A stretch of DNA of 64,000 nucleotides from Aliikangiella coralliicola (lineage in GTDB: Bacteria; Pseudomonadota; Gammaproteobacteria; Enterobacterales; Kangiellaceae). The translations under genes and the position numbers were made by a program. Location of the stretch: contig NZ_ML660161.1 in the NCBI RefSeq assembly GCF_007004725.1, positions 359,122 through 423,121 of the forward strand, written 5' to 3'. The notes beneath the pieces are model-generated. The model ran no database searches, was not told the origin of the DNA, and saw only the letters and a program-made list of their open reading frames with translations. Shown here one piece after another: positions 52,903 to 62,030 of the stretch; positions within the stretch are counted from its first letter, which is position 1; every line of letters begins with the position of its first letter.

Positions 52903-53559
52903 ATGTATGAACTTTTCATTAGCAGCTTTGTGACTTTTTTTGTGGTGATCGATCCATTGGGGATTGCACCGATCTTTGCAGTAATGACTGAAGGTGCGAG
53001 TGCTTCATTTAAACGCTCAATGATTATTAAGTCAGTAATAACCGGTTCAATTATTCTGCTGTTATTTGCGTTTGTTGGTAATGCTCTGCTGTCTGCGCTG
53101 GGAATTAGTTTATTAGCTTTTAAGACCGCGGGAGGGGTATTACTTTTCTTGATTGCTCTGGATATGGTTTTTGAAAAAAGGACTGAAAGACGAGAAAAGG
53201 CATCAGCGGAATTTTCTCACGAAGCCAGCGATGACGGAACGGTAGTAAATTCCGATGACGAGTATGACGACATATCTGTTTTTCCGATGGCAATTCCATT
53301 TATGGCAGGCCCTGGGAGCATTGCTTATATTATGTTGTTGATGAGCAACCATTCCGAGAACCTGCAAGAGCAAGGGGTCGTTATTGGCTCAATGTTATCC
53401 GTGCTGTTACTGACCGTTATGATTCTGTTAGCGGCAACAAAAATCATTGCTATGATGGGGCAGACAGTCGCCAACGCCATCACTCGAATTCTCGGTGTAT
53501 TACTTGCTGCACTGGCTACTCAATATATGTTTGATGGAATAAAAGGTGCCTTCTTGTAA
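52903..53559 (+). CDS. MarC family integral membrane protein
   Basis: The 218-residue protein has six predicted helices in two groups, separated by a charged loop (about 88-125, with RTERREKASAEFSHEASDDG). FVVIDPLGIAPIF near the N-terminus and IPFMAGPGSIAYIMLL in the second half are the hallmarks of MarC/UPF0056. Once linked to multiple antibiotic resistance, the family is now of unknown function and may be a transporter. It is translated from an ATG at 52903 and followed 46 bp downstream by an acetyltransferase gene on the same strand. Confidence 0.93.
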   Translation: MYELFISSFVTFFVVIDPLGIAPIFAVMTEGASASFKRSMIIKSVITGSIILLLFAFVGNALLSALGISLLAFKTAGGVLLFLIALDMVFEKRTERREKASAEFSHEASDDGTVVNSDDEYDDISVFPMAIPFMAGPGSIAYIMLLMSNHSENLQEQGVVIGSMLSVLLLTVMILLAATKIIAMMGQTVANAITRILGVLLAALATQYMFDGIKGAFL

Positions 53560-53605
53560 TGGAAGTTTCTATGAATCACATTACTGAATGCTTTGAGAAA
53601 GAAAG

Positions 53606-54175
53606 ATGAGTCATTCAAATAATTTGAGCGCCATTAAACTCACTCATCGGATTGCCGCTGAAGAAGACATTCCGAAAATCATCGCGCTCATGCAAGCTTC
53701 GATCGAATTTAATATGAAATCATTTCTTTCTCAATCTGAAATTGAAGCTGCGAAAGAAACTATGGGGGTTGACCGAACTTTGATTGAAGACGAAACGTAT
53801 TTTGTGATCGAGACGTTACATCAAAATGAAACCGTGATGGTCGGCTGTGGTGGCTGGGGAAAGCGTAAAACGCTTTATGGCGGTGATCATACTAAAGGAC
53901 GAGACGATAGTTTTAGTGATCCGACTAAAGACGCAGCAAGAATTAGAGCTATGTACACGCACCCTGATTGGACGCGTCTTGGTATCGGGACACTATTATT
54001 AGAGTTGGGAGAAAATGCCGCTCGTGATGTTGGGTTTAAGTTAATTGAGCTTGGCTCAACCTTGGCTGGCGAACCCTTGTACTATAAACGCGGTTACCGA
54101 GAAGTGAGCCGAGAAACACAGATTGCTGACAATGGAGCTGAAAATATTATCATTAAAATGGCGAAAAAACTTTAG
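53606..54175 (+). CDS. GNAT family N-acetyltransferase
   Basis: The 189-residue acetyl-CoA-dependent acetyltransferase has the core pattern IRAMYTHPDWTRLGIGTLLLELGE, which contains the acetyl-CoA pyrophosphate-binding RxxGxG/A loop. LIELGSTLAGEPLYYKRGY is a conserved C-terminal block. A charged insertion (KTLYGGDHTKGRDDS) lies before the core strand. The substrate cannot be told. The gene follows marC after 46 bp and is probably in the same transcript. The nearby LysR gene converges on it. Confidence 0.9.
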   Translation: MSHSNNLSAIKLTHRIAAEEDIPKIIALMQASIEFNMKSFLSQSEIEAAKETMGVDRTLIEDETYFVIETLHQNETVMVGCGGWGKRKTLYGGDHTKGRDDSFSDPTKDAARIRAMYTHPDWTRLGIGTLLLELGENAARDVGFKLIELGSTLAGEPLYYKRGYREVSRETQIADNGAENIIIKMAKKL

Positions 54176-54278
54176 CCTACTAAAAAGTAAATTGATGGAG
54201 ATTTATCAGTGAAAAACACCAGTTAATAACTGGCGGAGAACATTTGTTTCAATTTCTTTTTTATCCAGATCTCAGCTA

Positions 54279-55178
54279 TCAAAATAATAAACTACTTTTT
54301 TTCTCTTGTTGCTGAAACCAGCGTTCGAAAAATCCAATGCAATGTGAAAGCTTAGGCGGCGCGAACTGTCTTGCCGGATATAATGCATAAAGCGTCAACT
54401 TAGGTTTGTTAACATTGGCTAAAACTTCAACTACCGTGCCTTTTTTGAGATCATAATCGCAGACGAAGTCAGGAATAAATCCCACGCCTAATCCTTGTCG
54501 GATAAGCTCCATCATAAAAGGTGTGCTGTTTACTTTTAGTCTGCCGCTGACCTCGACACCATCGCCCAGCGGCCAATAATTCTTACCGCGAAAATAACTA
54601 TAGACCAAGCAGTTGTGCTGGATGAGGTCGTCCGGTTGGTTAATATTTGGGTTGGACTCAAAATAATCGGCGGCAACGCAAACATGATAACTAAATTGTG
54701 TTAATGGTTTTCCCACATAACTTGAATCGAAGCGGGTACTTGAGGCACGAAAGCCAACATCAAAGCCTTGCTTCACCAGATCAAGTGGCTCATCGCTTAA
54801 GTGAATGTCTAATTCAATGTCTGGGTACTCGCGCATAAACGCGGCAAATAACAATGATAGATCGGTCAGGCCCAATGCCATAGGCGCATTGATTCTGAGT
54901 TTGCCCTTAGGTTGATGTTGATGATCTTGAACATAACTATCGGCATCATCTAATTTCATTAATATTTCACGGCATCGCTCCAGGTATCCAGAACCGACCT
55001 GGGTAAGTTGAATATTCCGTGTTGAACGGTGGAGCAAACGTGCACCAATATCTTCTTCAAGACGGCTAATTTCCTTGCTAATCATCGATTTTGAGAGGTT
55101 TCGCTCTTCCGCCAAACGAGTAAAGCTTCCTACCTCTGCAAGTCTAACAAAGAGTTCCATTGCTCGTAGCTTGTCCAT
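54279..55178 (-). CDS. LysR family transcriptional regulator
   Basis: The 299-residue protein has an N-terminal winged HTH (MDKLRAMELFVRLAEVGSFT, then NLSKSMISKEISRLEEDIGARLLHR) and a LysR substrate-binding domain. AERNLS helix context and NIQLTQVGSGYLERC are typical of the subgroup that regulates adjacent oxidoreductase or GST genes. The ATG at 55178 is preferred over an upstream in-frame TTG at 55190. It is divergent from a GST-SnoaL-tautomerase set, and the spacer contains an inverted repeat suitable for a LysR operator. It probably regulates both itself and that set. Confidence 0.92.
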   Translation of the reverse strand: MDKLRAMELFVRLAEVGSFTRLAEERNLSKSMISKEISRLEEDIGARLLHRSTRNIQLTQVGSGYLERCREILMKLDDADSYVQDHQHQPKGKLRINAPMALGLTDLSLLFAAFMREYPDIELDIHLSDEPLDLVKQGFDVGFRASSTRFDSSYVGKPLTQFSYHVCVAADYFESNPNINQPDDLIQHNCLVYSYFRGKNYWPLGDGVEVSGRLKVNSTPFMMELIRQGLGVGFIPDFVCDYDLKKGTVVEVLANVNKPKLTLYALYPARQFAPPKLSHCIGFFERWFQQQEKKSSLLF

Positions 55179-55199
55179 TATTGTTCTCAATTTGTAAAC

Positions 55200-55223
55200 A
55201 TATGGTTTCCAAAGTTTCCATAT
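55200..55223. promoter_or_regulatory. Candidate LysR operator in the divergent spacer
   Basis: ATATGG and CCATAT form an inverted repeat with 12 bases between, around two GTTTCC direct repeats. It lies between the LysR gene and the GST gene it presumably controls, about 20 bp from the LysR start. This is inference from location and symmetry. Confidence 0.5.
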
Positions 55224-55330
55224 ATCAAACAGAGTGTCAAGCCTACAATAGTTACTCCAGTTCAGTTAGTACGAACAGGCCAGGTTTTGAAGGCCTATTT
55301 AAAAGTGATAAAAACGAGGAGATTATTAAT

Positions 55331-55939
55331 ATGTACACACTTTATTTTTCGCCCGGCACATGTGCTCTGGCAACCCACGCTATTCTTAATGAATTGGGAC
55401 AAACTGTTAAAATCGTTGATCGAGCCAACGCAGAAAATTTTGAAAAGTTGAATCCAGTTGGCGCCGTTCCTGTTTTAAAAGATGGCGACTTAGTACTAAC
55501 AGAAGGTGCCGCCATTTTGCTTCATTTACTGGATAAGCACCCAAATCCTTTGTTACCTAAAGAAGGCATTGACCGCTCCACGGCTTTAAGTGACATGTTA
55601 TTTGCCAACGCAACCATGCATCCAGCTTACGGTCGATTATTTTTTGTGAGTCAACTCAATATTGATAGTAAAACTAAACAGACAGTTTTGGAGGCCGCAG
55701 CGGGGGCGATTAATGCACTCTGGCAAGTGGTAGAGGCGCGACTGCAGACTCAATCATTCCTGGGTGGTGAAACTCCTTCACCCGCGGATTTTTTGTTAGC
55801 GGTTTATTCATCCTGGGGCGGCGCTTTTCCGGTCGACATTAAAATTGGTCCTCAAGGTCGACAAATGATCGAAGCAATTCAATCTCGTCCTGGCTATCAA
55901 CTTGCTCTTAATGAGCAGCAGTCAAAAGCGGCTGCTTAG
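55331..55939 (+). CDS. Beta-class-like glutathione S-transferase
   Basis: The 202-residue GST has an N-terminal thioredoxin-like domain, starting MYTLYFSPGTCALATHAILNE. The Cys10 in SPGTCALA is the feature of bacterial beta-class GSTs. NPVGAVPVLKDGD and VLTEGAAILLHLLDKHP form the glutathione site. The helical C-terminal domain begins near residue 85. The ATG at 55331 has GAGGAG 10 nt upstream; the longer frame to 55160 runs into the LysR gene and is not needed. It is the first gene of a set that also includes a SnoaL-like protein and a tautomerase, which hints at detoxification of small aromatics or quinones. Confidence 0.92.
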   Translation: MYTLYFSPGTCALATHAILNELGQTVKIVDRANAENFEKLNPVGAVPVLKDGDLVLTEGAAILLHLLDKHPNPLLPKEGIDRSTALSDMLFANATMHPAYGRLFFVSQLNIDSKTKQTVLEAAAGAINALWQVVEARLQTQSFLGGETPSPADFLLAVYSSWGGAFPVDIKIGPQGRQMIEAIQSRPGYQLALNEQQSKAAA

Positions 55940-55952
55940 CAGGAAATCAGTT

Positions 55953-56321
55953 ATGCAAAATGAAATCACCTACATCGATGACACACAGGTCATTACGTCA
56001 ATTTTGAAGGACTATTTTGACGGATTGTACGAAGCTGATGTTAAGAAACTAAGGGCAATTTTTCATTCTGATGTTTATCTAAAAGCACCGAATCTTAGAC
56101 GGAGTTTAACAGAATGGCTTGACCTGGTTGCTAGCAGGCCGGTACCGAAACAGGAAAAAGAACTTTACCGATTTAACATTCTCTCTATAGAAGTTATCGG
56201 CGAGCAAGCAATGGCCAAAGTAGAGTGTCCTATTCTGGATAACTTTTATATCGATTTTCTTGGTTTCCTGAAAGAGAACGGTGAGTGGAAAATTGTCAAC
56301 AAAATGTATTGCTCTGTTTAA
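55953..56321 (+). CDS. SnoaL-like/NTF2-fold protein
   Basis: The 122-residue protein has an alpha+beta cone fold typical of SnoaL-like polyketide cyclases and lumazine-binding-type proteins (ILKDYFDGLYEADVKKLRAIFHSDVYL, ending FYIDFLGFLKENGEWKIVNKMYCSV). This family includes isomerases, cyclases and proteins of unknown role. The ATG at 55953 has AGGAAA 7 nt upstream. It lies 13 bp after the GST gene, so co-transcription is likely. Confidence 0.83.
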   Translation: MQNEITYIDDTQVITSILKDYFDGLYEADVKKLRAIFHSDVYLKAPNLRRSLTEWLDLVASRPVPKQEKELYRFNILSIEVIGEQAMAKVECPILDNFYIDFLGFLKENGEWKIVNKMYCSV

Positions 56322-56395
56322 TTTTAAAAGGGTAGTGATTACATCAATTTTTTAATTTTTATCAATTAAAGTAGCAATTAGTAACAGGAGTATCG

Positions 56396-56602
56396 ATGCC
56401 ATACGTCAATATCAAAGTCACCGATGAAGGTGTCACACGTGAGCAAAAACAAAAGTTAATTGAGGGAACCACGAAGCTTTTAGTTGATGTTCTAAATAAA
56501 GAGCCAAAGACCACTTTCGTCGTAATTGATGAAGTGAAAACGGATAATTGGGGGATTGGTTATGAAATGGTAACAGAGATTCGTAAAACACAAAATGAGT
56601 GA
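56396..56602 (+). CDS. 4-oxalocrotonate tautomerase family enzyme
   Basis: The 68-residue protein has the catalytic N-terminal proline (PYVNIKVTDEG after removal of Met), followed by VTREQKQKLIEGTTKLL and TFVVIDEV. These are the beta-alpha-beta unit of small homohexameric tautomerases. Such enzymes convert enol to keto forms in aromatic degradation or act on similar small acids. A Shine-Dalgarno ACAGGAG lies 5 nt upstream. It is probably the third gene of the GST set. The substrate is unknown. Confidence 0.9.
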   Translation: MPYVNIKVTDEGVTREQKQKLIEGTTKLLVDVLNKEPKTTFVVIDEVKTDNWGIGYEMVTEIRKTQNE

Positions 56603-56730
56603 AGTTGCGGCAAGCTCTCTAGCTAGTCTTTATTACGCTTCGGAAGTTTTCCCCCGATTCTAAAATAAATCGGGGTTGAATATAGCTATATTTAATGCAG
56701 CTTACGATGGAGAGCTGATTAAGAAAACCA

Positions 56731-57075
56731 TTAGTTCTTAATATTAAAGTCTCCATTTAAGTTGAGTGTATTGTAAGTCGCCGTCGCTGAGTACCAGCTA
56801 ACGTTTTGACAGTTGTGGATGTAAGCTCTTATATGTCTTTTCGCAGTAAAGGCCGTTAATACTGCAGAATAAATTTTGTCATATTCAGGATGGTCTTTTC
56901 GTACGTAAATTTGGTTAGATTGAGTGCAACCTCCAGGGTTACCAAAGCTTCCATAAATCATAAAACCATTTCCACGTTCAATATCTATTTGGGATGGCAC
57001 AGCCCAGTTTGTTCTCCCTCCAGCTAAAGCATTAGTAGATAAAATTACGATAAATAATACGAAAATCTTTTTCAT
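56731..57075 (-). CDS. Small secreted protein with two cysteines
   Basis: The 114-residue exported protein has a clear signal peptide (MKKIFVLFIVILSTNALAGG). The mature domain starts near residue 20 and has Cys residues in GGCTQSN and HNCQNVSW that may form a disulfide. VLTAFTAKRHIRAYIHNCQNV is the pattern of a common but uncharacterised small secreted family (a helix followed by a strand ending in Cys). It has no clear operon partner and the function is unknown. Confidence 0.72.
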   Translation of the reverse strand: MKKIFVLFIVILSTNALAGGRTNWAVPSQIDIERGNGFMIYGSFGNPGGCTQSNQIYVRKDHPEYDKIYSAVLTAFTAKRHIRAYIHNCQNVSWYSATATYNTLNLNGDFNIKN

Positions 57076-57214
57076 TCATTTTGCTCCATATATTTCAATT
57101 TAATAATTATGAACTGGCATTCCAGGAGGTTCGTATTCTAGTCGTCTTGGTGAGTAAAATACCAGGAAGAAAAGGAAATAAAAACAGATTCCTGGATGAT
57201 AGTAGCGTTAGATA

Positions 57215-57394
57215 GTGGTTTATGAAGTTACCATCAAATACGACTTAATGCTGATAGAGCTCGATGGAAGCATAGCGTTTTCTGGAGAGGATGGTGAACT
57301 CCTGAACATGAGCGAAACCGAAGAACGCTATTTTGAGTTTTATGCAGTCGACTTATTTGCTCGGCAAAAATTTGATGATGTGTTTTCGCGCTAG
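57215..57394 (+). CDS. Possible small or remnant ORF
   Basis: A 59-codon frame from GTG 57215 (or 48 codons from ATG 57248) ends at 57394, almost touching the end of the next minus-strand gene. The product is acidic, with LNMSETEERYFEFYAVDLF and DDVFSR. There is no strong Shine-Dalgarno. It reads as real protein sequence rather than random, so it may be a fragment of a longer lost gene or a short regulator. Confidence 0.35.
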   Translation: MVYEVTIKYDLMLIELDGSIAFSGEDGELLNMSETEERYFEFYAVDLFARQKFDDVFSR

Positions 57395-57404
57395 CTTTCG
57401 GCTC

Positions 57405-57875
57405 TTAACCTAATTTCTGTTTTCCCCATATTGTTAATGAATATCTAATATGATCGCCGTTGATAATTTCATGGAGTGTGCCGCTCGGTAATCTAAAACC
57501 AAGACCTTGATGTTCTGGAACTAATTCACCTTCGATCTTCAGGCGAGATTTGCCGTTATCGTCCAGACGAATAATCAATGTTTTATATCCATTAAAAGCA
57601 CTATCAAAATGTGGTGTCGCTTGATGGTGAGGTTGAAACTCATGAATGCGAACTGCATTGATTTCAAACTCCGAAAACACTTCATCAACTTGAGCGCGAG
57701 TTGGATCATTTTCCTCCAAGCGTAGAATATTAAATTGAGTATTTTCTTTGCTGTAAAGGCTCGGTTTTTCCTCTGCCAAAAAACGCTCGATTAGCAAGTT
57801 ACACAAATCCAGTGGAACCCTCACTCTTTCTAGTGGAGCGTTGAGGTCAAAAATAGCAAAATGTGCTTGAGTCAT
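57405..57875 (-). CDS. Putative Fe(II)/2-oxoglutarate-type jelly-roll protein
   Basis: The 156-residue cytoplasmic protein has candidate double-stranded beta-helix metal residues: HFD in TPHFDSAFNG, a later His in SGTLHEIINGDH and an Arg in HIRYSLTIWG. That order (HxD ... H ... R) matches aspartyl/asparaginyl hydroxylase-like oxygenases and the related prolyl hydroxylases. The N-terminal half (LDLCNLLIERFLAEEKPS) is helical. GGGAG lies 8 nt before the ATG. It could be a small 2-oxoglutarate oxygenase or a cupin-like isomerase; the metal site is inferred from pattern only. Confidence 0.6.
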   Translation of the reverse strand: MTQAHFAIFDLNAPLERVRVPLDLCNLLIERFLAEEKPSLYSKENTQFNILRLEENDPTRAQVDEVFSEFEINAVRIHEFQPHHQATPHFDSAFNGYKTLIIRLDDNGKSRLKIEGELVPEHQGLGFRLPSGTLHEIINGDHIRYSLTIWGKQKLG

Positions 57876-58610
57876 TTGATTCTCCCTTCAAATAGTTAAT
57901 ATATCTCAAATCATTATTCCAACTTCGATTGAACTGATTAGAGTCAACGTAGCTGAAGTACCATGATACTTTAGACACTCGGTTAAAAAAAAAGTTGTCC
58001 GTAAATAAAATTTTTACACTTTATAACAAAGTGACATGCTGGAAAAAGTTACATATCGGTGAGTAATAGAAACGCCGATTTTTTTGTTGAAATTCAGGTG
58101 CTTTTGCCAACTTGTAGCAATGAAGTGAAACTTCTTCTTGCCCGTGTTTGCAGCAAAAATGTCTATATTGCATCAATGTAAATATTACCGAGAAGCTTGT
58201 TTGCGGTTTTTTCCGCGTAAACCTGGTTTTTCTTGAATAAATCGAATCTATACTTTTTATGAAAAGTGATGGAAGCGTCAACTTTAAAATATCAACAATA
58301 CCTCAGGCTGGAATACTTTTGTGAAATACTAGCTTTGATTTGAGTAAAGGGTTGAGAACTGTTAAATGGTTTTTTAATTGAGTTACTAAAAAGTCCACGT
58401 CTAAAATTTTCTTCTTCGAAATGTCCTTGGTGCTAATAAAAAATTGAATGTCCCGATATTTAACAAATTAGCACAGTATACCAGGGTTTAAGCTATTGAC
58501 TTGAAAAAGAACAACGCTGTATATTGATTGACAGTTTTATTAAGCCTCGCCGAAAAAGTAATTTCTTATTGTTTGTCGCTTCGCGAACATCTACTTATCT
58601 GGAGTCATTT
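57876..58610. other. Long AT-rich spacer without a supported gene
   Basis: About 735 bases lie between the oxygenase-like gene and the repeat protein gene. A minus-strand frame at 58021-58281 (86 codons) exists, but it has a residue composition typical of noncoding AT-rich DNA and no Shine-Dalgarno. It presumably contains the promoter of the large gene that follows. Confidence 0.5.
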
Positions 58611-61289
58611 ATGAAAAAAGTCGTCTGGCTATTAGGAATCGTTTTGCCAGTTTTATTCAGTCAAAATGCAAGAGCAATTTCTAATTCTGAAAAATTAAAA
58701 TCATCGCTAATATTTGATTGCGACTATTACGTCGATAAAAGAAATAATTACGACTTAAGAAACTTGAAAAGTTGTGATGCTGCCAAAAATCATTGGCTTT
58801 CACATGGGGTGTACGAAGGAAGAAGATCAAGCCCGTTTTTTCATGTAAAAGATTACGTCGCTATGCATAGTGACCTGAAAAAAGCTTACGGCACAAACTA
58901 TTATAAAATTGCGCTTCATTATTACAATCATGGTAAATCAGAGGGTAGAAAGACTCGGTGGGCATTAGAAAGTACAGTTTTCAATGCATCAGATTACAAG
59001 CACTTCAATGATGACTTGAAAATAAATGGGGTAGATATGAATGATGCTCAATTGAAAGACCATTGGGCAAGAGAAGGTGTTTTTGATGGACGACGTGCAA
59101 GCTTTACTTTTGACGTTCATGAATATGTCAGAATGTACAGCGATATAAGAGTTCATTCGGCAGTAGAAGACATTAACGCTACCGACTATCTTGTAGGAGT
59201 TAATCATTTTGCTAGAGCAGGATTTAAAGAAAGAAGAGGCGGAACTCGCTTTCTCAGAAAACCTTATTTCAATTGCGACGAGTACCGTCAGATAAATAAG
59301 GATTTATCAAATATGACTTGTCTTCAAGCCTCTAAACATTGGTTAAAATCTGGTTTAAGAGAGGGGCGAGTCGGGACTAGTGATTTTTCGATTAAAGAGT
59401 ACTTAAATGACAATCCTAAGTTAAAACAACGGTTCGGAAGTCAATACTATATTGCGTGGCATTACTACATAAGGCACGGAGTTAAAAGTAACTTTTATGA
59501 AATTAATGAAGCCGGTGGGATTACTTTTAATGACTTAGAAAATTATTGGGTAAGCAACCTCACGCCGAGGCCTGAAACTGCTAAGTTCACAGATTCGAGA
59601 ACAGTTATACAGTCTAAAATTAACTCTATAAAGAGTAATGAAGAAAACGAATACGGTGTTCTAAAGTTTACAGCGGGAGAGTATCAGTTGAATTGTGCAC
59701 CTAACACATGGTGTCTAGAATTGAACACTGCCAATAAAATTTTACTAGAGGGAGAGATTGATCCATTTACAGGAGAAGTTTTAACCACCTTTGTGATTAA
59801 AAATGCGCAGTCGGGCGTTTTTTATTTAGAAGAATCGAAAGACGTTATCATCAAAAATATTAATATCGTATACGACACTGTTCCATTTATTCAAGGCACT
59901 ATCACTGCTATAAATAAGGCAAACCGAACTTTTGAGTTAGCGCTAGACGCTGACTTAAAAAGTATGGGGGCTGACGATTTCACGCTTGTTGAAGATGATA
60001 AGGGCACTGCAACGACTGAAGATGATTTGAATAATATCATGTTTGGTTTTTTACTTGATGATAAACAGCCTACTAGAAAAAGAAAGACACGCAGTCATTA
60101 TAGCGTTAAAGAAGTTTCGGAAAAGAGTTTTAATAAATTTGAAATAGAACTTGTTAACGACGAGCATATGGCTAATTTCAGTTCTGATGCGACCATAGGG
60201 AACAGGTTTGTGATGATTGAAAGGAATGATAAAAGACATGCTATTTATGTGCATGATTCCAGAGGGGGCAATGTGGAGTTTCATAATATCTCAATGGATG
60301 CATCACCTGGCCTATCTGTCATGTTACAAAGAAATGAAAAAACTGATTTCGTTTTTAATAATTTACAAATTAAACCTAAAAAAGAGAGTTGGTTTTTATC
60401 GACAAATGGGGATGGGATTCATGCGCAAAGTAATAGAGGAAAAATTATTCTTGCCAATTCATATTTTCAAGGGATGGCTGATGATGCGACTAATTTCTAC
60501 GCTAATGAAATAAGAGTTAAAAAATTATTAGACACAACTTCGGAAGGAATCAAGACTCATATTTCTGCTTATCAGTTTGCCGTTGGGGATACAGTTCAGT
60601 TTTTATCCGAAGACAAATTTCTTATTGAAACTGTGGTGAAGAAAGTAAATCAAGAGTCGGGCACTGCTAATGATTATGTAATATTTGGAGAGATACCAAA
60701 CGAAATAAAGCAAGATAATGTATTTTGTACTAATTCTGAAGAGTGCACAGTGGGTGACTTGCTAAAAAGGTATATTACCTATAACGTTGATCGTTCATCT
60801 ACCAATAGTATCGTTCAAAATAATATTTTTGCGCCTAACAGGCGGTCTGGGGTTCTGGCGAAATCTGATGGCATTGCAATTAAAGATAATGTTTTTATGT
60901 TTACAGATGTTAATGCAATAAACCTTTCTTCAGACAGTACAGAAGGCCCATTAATAAAATCAGCGACTATCGAAGGTAATAAAATGGGGGTTGGCCAAGT
61001 GATGACTAAATCTGAAAGCATAAAAGTAGTCATGCCTTTTTCCAATAACAGTAGTTTTAAGAAAGTTGATATTACCAATAATGAAATTTCAAACTGTACG
61101 ATAGAGTGTATTAAATTTGAAAAAAGGCATTCTGATTGTGTTAGCAATAATCTCTTTACGTTTAATAATGGCTATAGTCGATTAGATTGGAATGAGCCCG
61201 ATGAAAGTAGGTTAGTAGTAAAAGGAACCACATGTGTGGATGAAAATCGCTTTTATGATGATCGGCCCCAAATTTACGATACGCATTAA
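58611..61289 (+). CDS. Large secreted repeat protein with GH110-like beta-helix domain
   Basis: The 892-residue exported protein has a signal peptide (MKKVVWLLGIVLPVLFSQNARA). About residues 35-330 hold six imperfect ~50-residue repeats of the form F..(D/E)Y......DL......HW...G..EGR (for example NHWLSHGVYEGRR, DHWAREGVFDGRR, KHWLKSGLREGR). Similar repeats occur in adhesins and glycosyltransferases. The rest (about 370-880) looks like a right-handed beta-helix. The motifs GDGIHAQSNRGK (near 598), GMADDATNF (near 621) and NRRSGVL (near 743) resemble the GDGIHx and DDxxN blocks of GH110 alpha-galactosidases. This suggests a glycosidase bound to a surface or polymer through the repeats. The start at 58611 has GGAG 6 nt upstream. 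Confidence 0.8.
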   Translation: MKKVVWLLGIVLPVLFSQNARAISNSEKLKSSLIFDCDYYVDKRNNYDLRNLKSCDAAKNHWLSHGVYEGRRSSPFFHVKDYVAMHSDLKKAYGTNYYKIALHYYNHGKSEGRKTRWALESTVFNASDYKHFNDDLKINGVDMNDAQLKDHWAREGVFDGRRASFTFDVHEYVRMYSDIRVHSAVEDINATDYLVGVNHFARAGFKERRGGTRFLRKPYFNCDEYRQINKDLSNMTCLQASKHWLKSGLREGRVGTSDFSIKEYLNDNPKLKQRFGSQYYIAWHYYIRHGVKSNFYEINEAGGITFNDLENYWVSNLTPRPETAKFTDSRTVIQSKINSIKSNEENEYGVLKFTAGEYQLNCAPNTWCLELNTANKILLEGEIDPFTGEVLTTFVIKNAQSGVFYLEESKDVIIKNINIVYDTVPFIQGTITAINKANRTFELALDADLKSMGADDFTLVEDDKGTATTEDDLNNIMFGFLLDDKQPTRKRKTRSHYSVKEVSEKSFNKFEIELVNDEHMANFSSDATIGNRFVMIERNDKRHAIYVHDSRGGNVEFHNISMDASPGLSVMLQRNEKTDFVFNNLQIKPKKESWFLSTNGDGIHAQSNRGKIILANSYFQGMADDATNFYANEIRVKKLLDTTSEGIKTHISAYQFAVGDTVQFLSEDKFLIETVVKKVNQESGTANDYVIFGEIPNEIKQDNVFCTNSEECTVGDLLKRYITYNVDRSSTNSIVQNNIFAPNRRSGVLAKSDGIAIKDNVFMFTDVNAINLSSDSTEGPLIKSATIEGNKMGVGQVMTKSESIKVVMPFSNNSSFKKVDITNNEISNCTIECIKFEKRHSDCVSNNLFTFNNGYSRLDWNEPDESRLVVKGTTCVDENRFYDDRPQIYDTH

Positions 61290-61732
61290 ACCTTAAAACC
61301 AGAAGGCTCCATAGATTAATTTCATCAATTGACAGCTTGGCTAGTCATTTACCGAAAGTTTAAAAGTCCAGTGGAGCTAATCTTGAAGAAGTGTAGATGG
61401 CGGTAAAAATACTTGAATCACACAATGACTAATCTAAATAATTTTTTGGTCTATCAACGAGTGATATTTAATTTTATCGAGCAAGGGAAGCGAAGCTTAT
61501 ATAAGTGGGGAGGGTTTGGAGTTGTTTAACTAATTAGAGAAAGCAGGTTGAGATTAAAAAGTGTCATTGAAATATAGAACTCAATGGCATTTTGTCACTG
61601 AAGTCATACTGATTTTATAAGTGTTTGAGTTAGTGTTTGGTCGTCGCGAAATTATAGAGATTAAATTCTTTAGAACAAATATTCTAAATCGCGATGTTTC
61701 GTTTAATTCTTAATTCAAACAAAGGACAAATA
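61290..61732. other. AT-rich spacer without a supported gene
   Basis: About 440 bases follow the GH110-like gene. I see no terminator with a clear stem, no RNA gene and no frame of protein-like composition until the small secreted ORF at 61733. Confidence 0.5.
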
Positions 61733-61948
61733 ATGAGAAAGAACTTTAAGTTAGCGTCTATCGCTGCAACTCTGATTTTTATCTCTTCCACTGCATTTGC
61801 TGGAAGTTATGTTTATAAAACTTCTTACGGTACGACTAAAGCTCAAGCGGTGGCAGGACTTGTTGGAAGTGGTTATACAGTATCGAGATGTTATAGTCCG
61901 GGTATGGGACCACCATGGGCGTGTGATGGATATAAACGAGTGAATTGA
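61733..61948 (+). CDS. Small secreted two-cysteine protein
   Basis: The 71-residue exported protein has a signal peptide (about 1-23, SIAATLIFISSTAFA) and a mature part of about 48 residues. Two cysteines (VSRCYSPG and PWACDGYK) probably form a disulfide, with a Gly/Pro-rich loop (SPGMGPPWACDGY) between. AAAGGAC lies 6 nt before the ATG, supporting translation; the longer frame from 61694 is not needed. It has no recognised family and could be a bacteriocin-like or surface peptide, but that is speculation. Confidence 0.65.
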   Translation: MRKNFKLASIAATLIFISSTAFAGSYVYKTSYGTTKAQAVAGLVGSGYTVSRCYSPGMGPPWACDGYKRVN

Positions 61949-62030
61949 TTTGATGTTGTTGATGTGAGAACCCTGCGACCTGATGGAGTAGGGTTCTGAA
62001 CTTTGGTTACTTATGATTAATTATATGACG

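Noticed and set aside
58021-58281. 86-codon minus-strand frame in the spacer before the repeat protein
   Set aside because: No Shine-Dalgarno, AT-rich random-looking composition, no recognised motif and a Phe/Tyr/Lys-heavy product typical of noncoding DNA.
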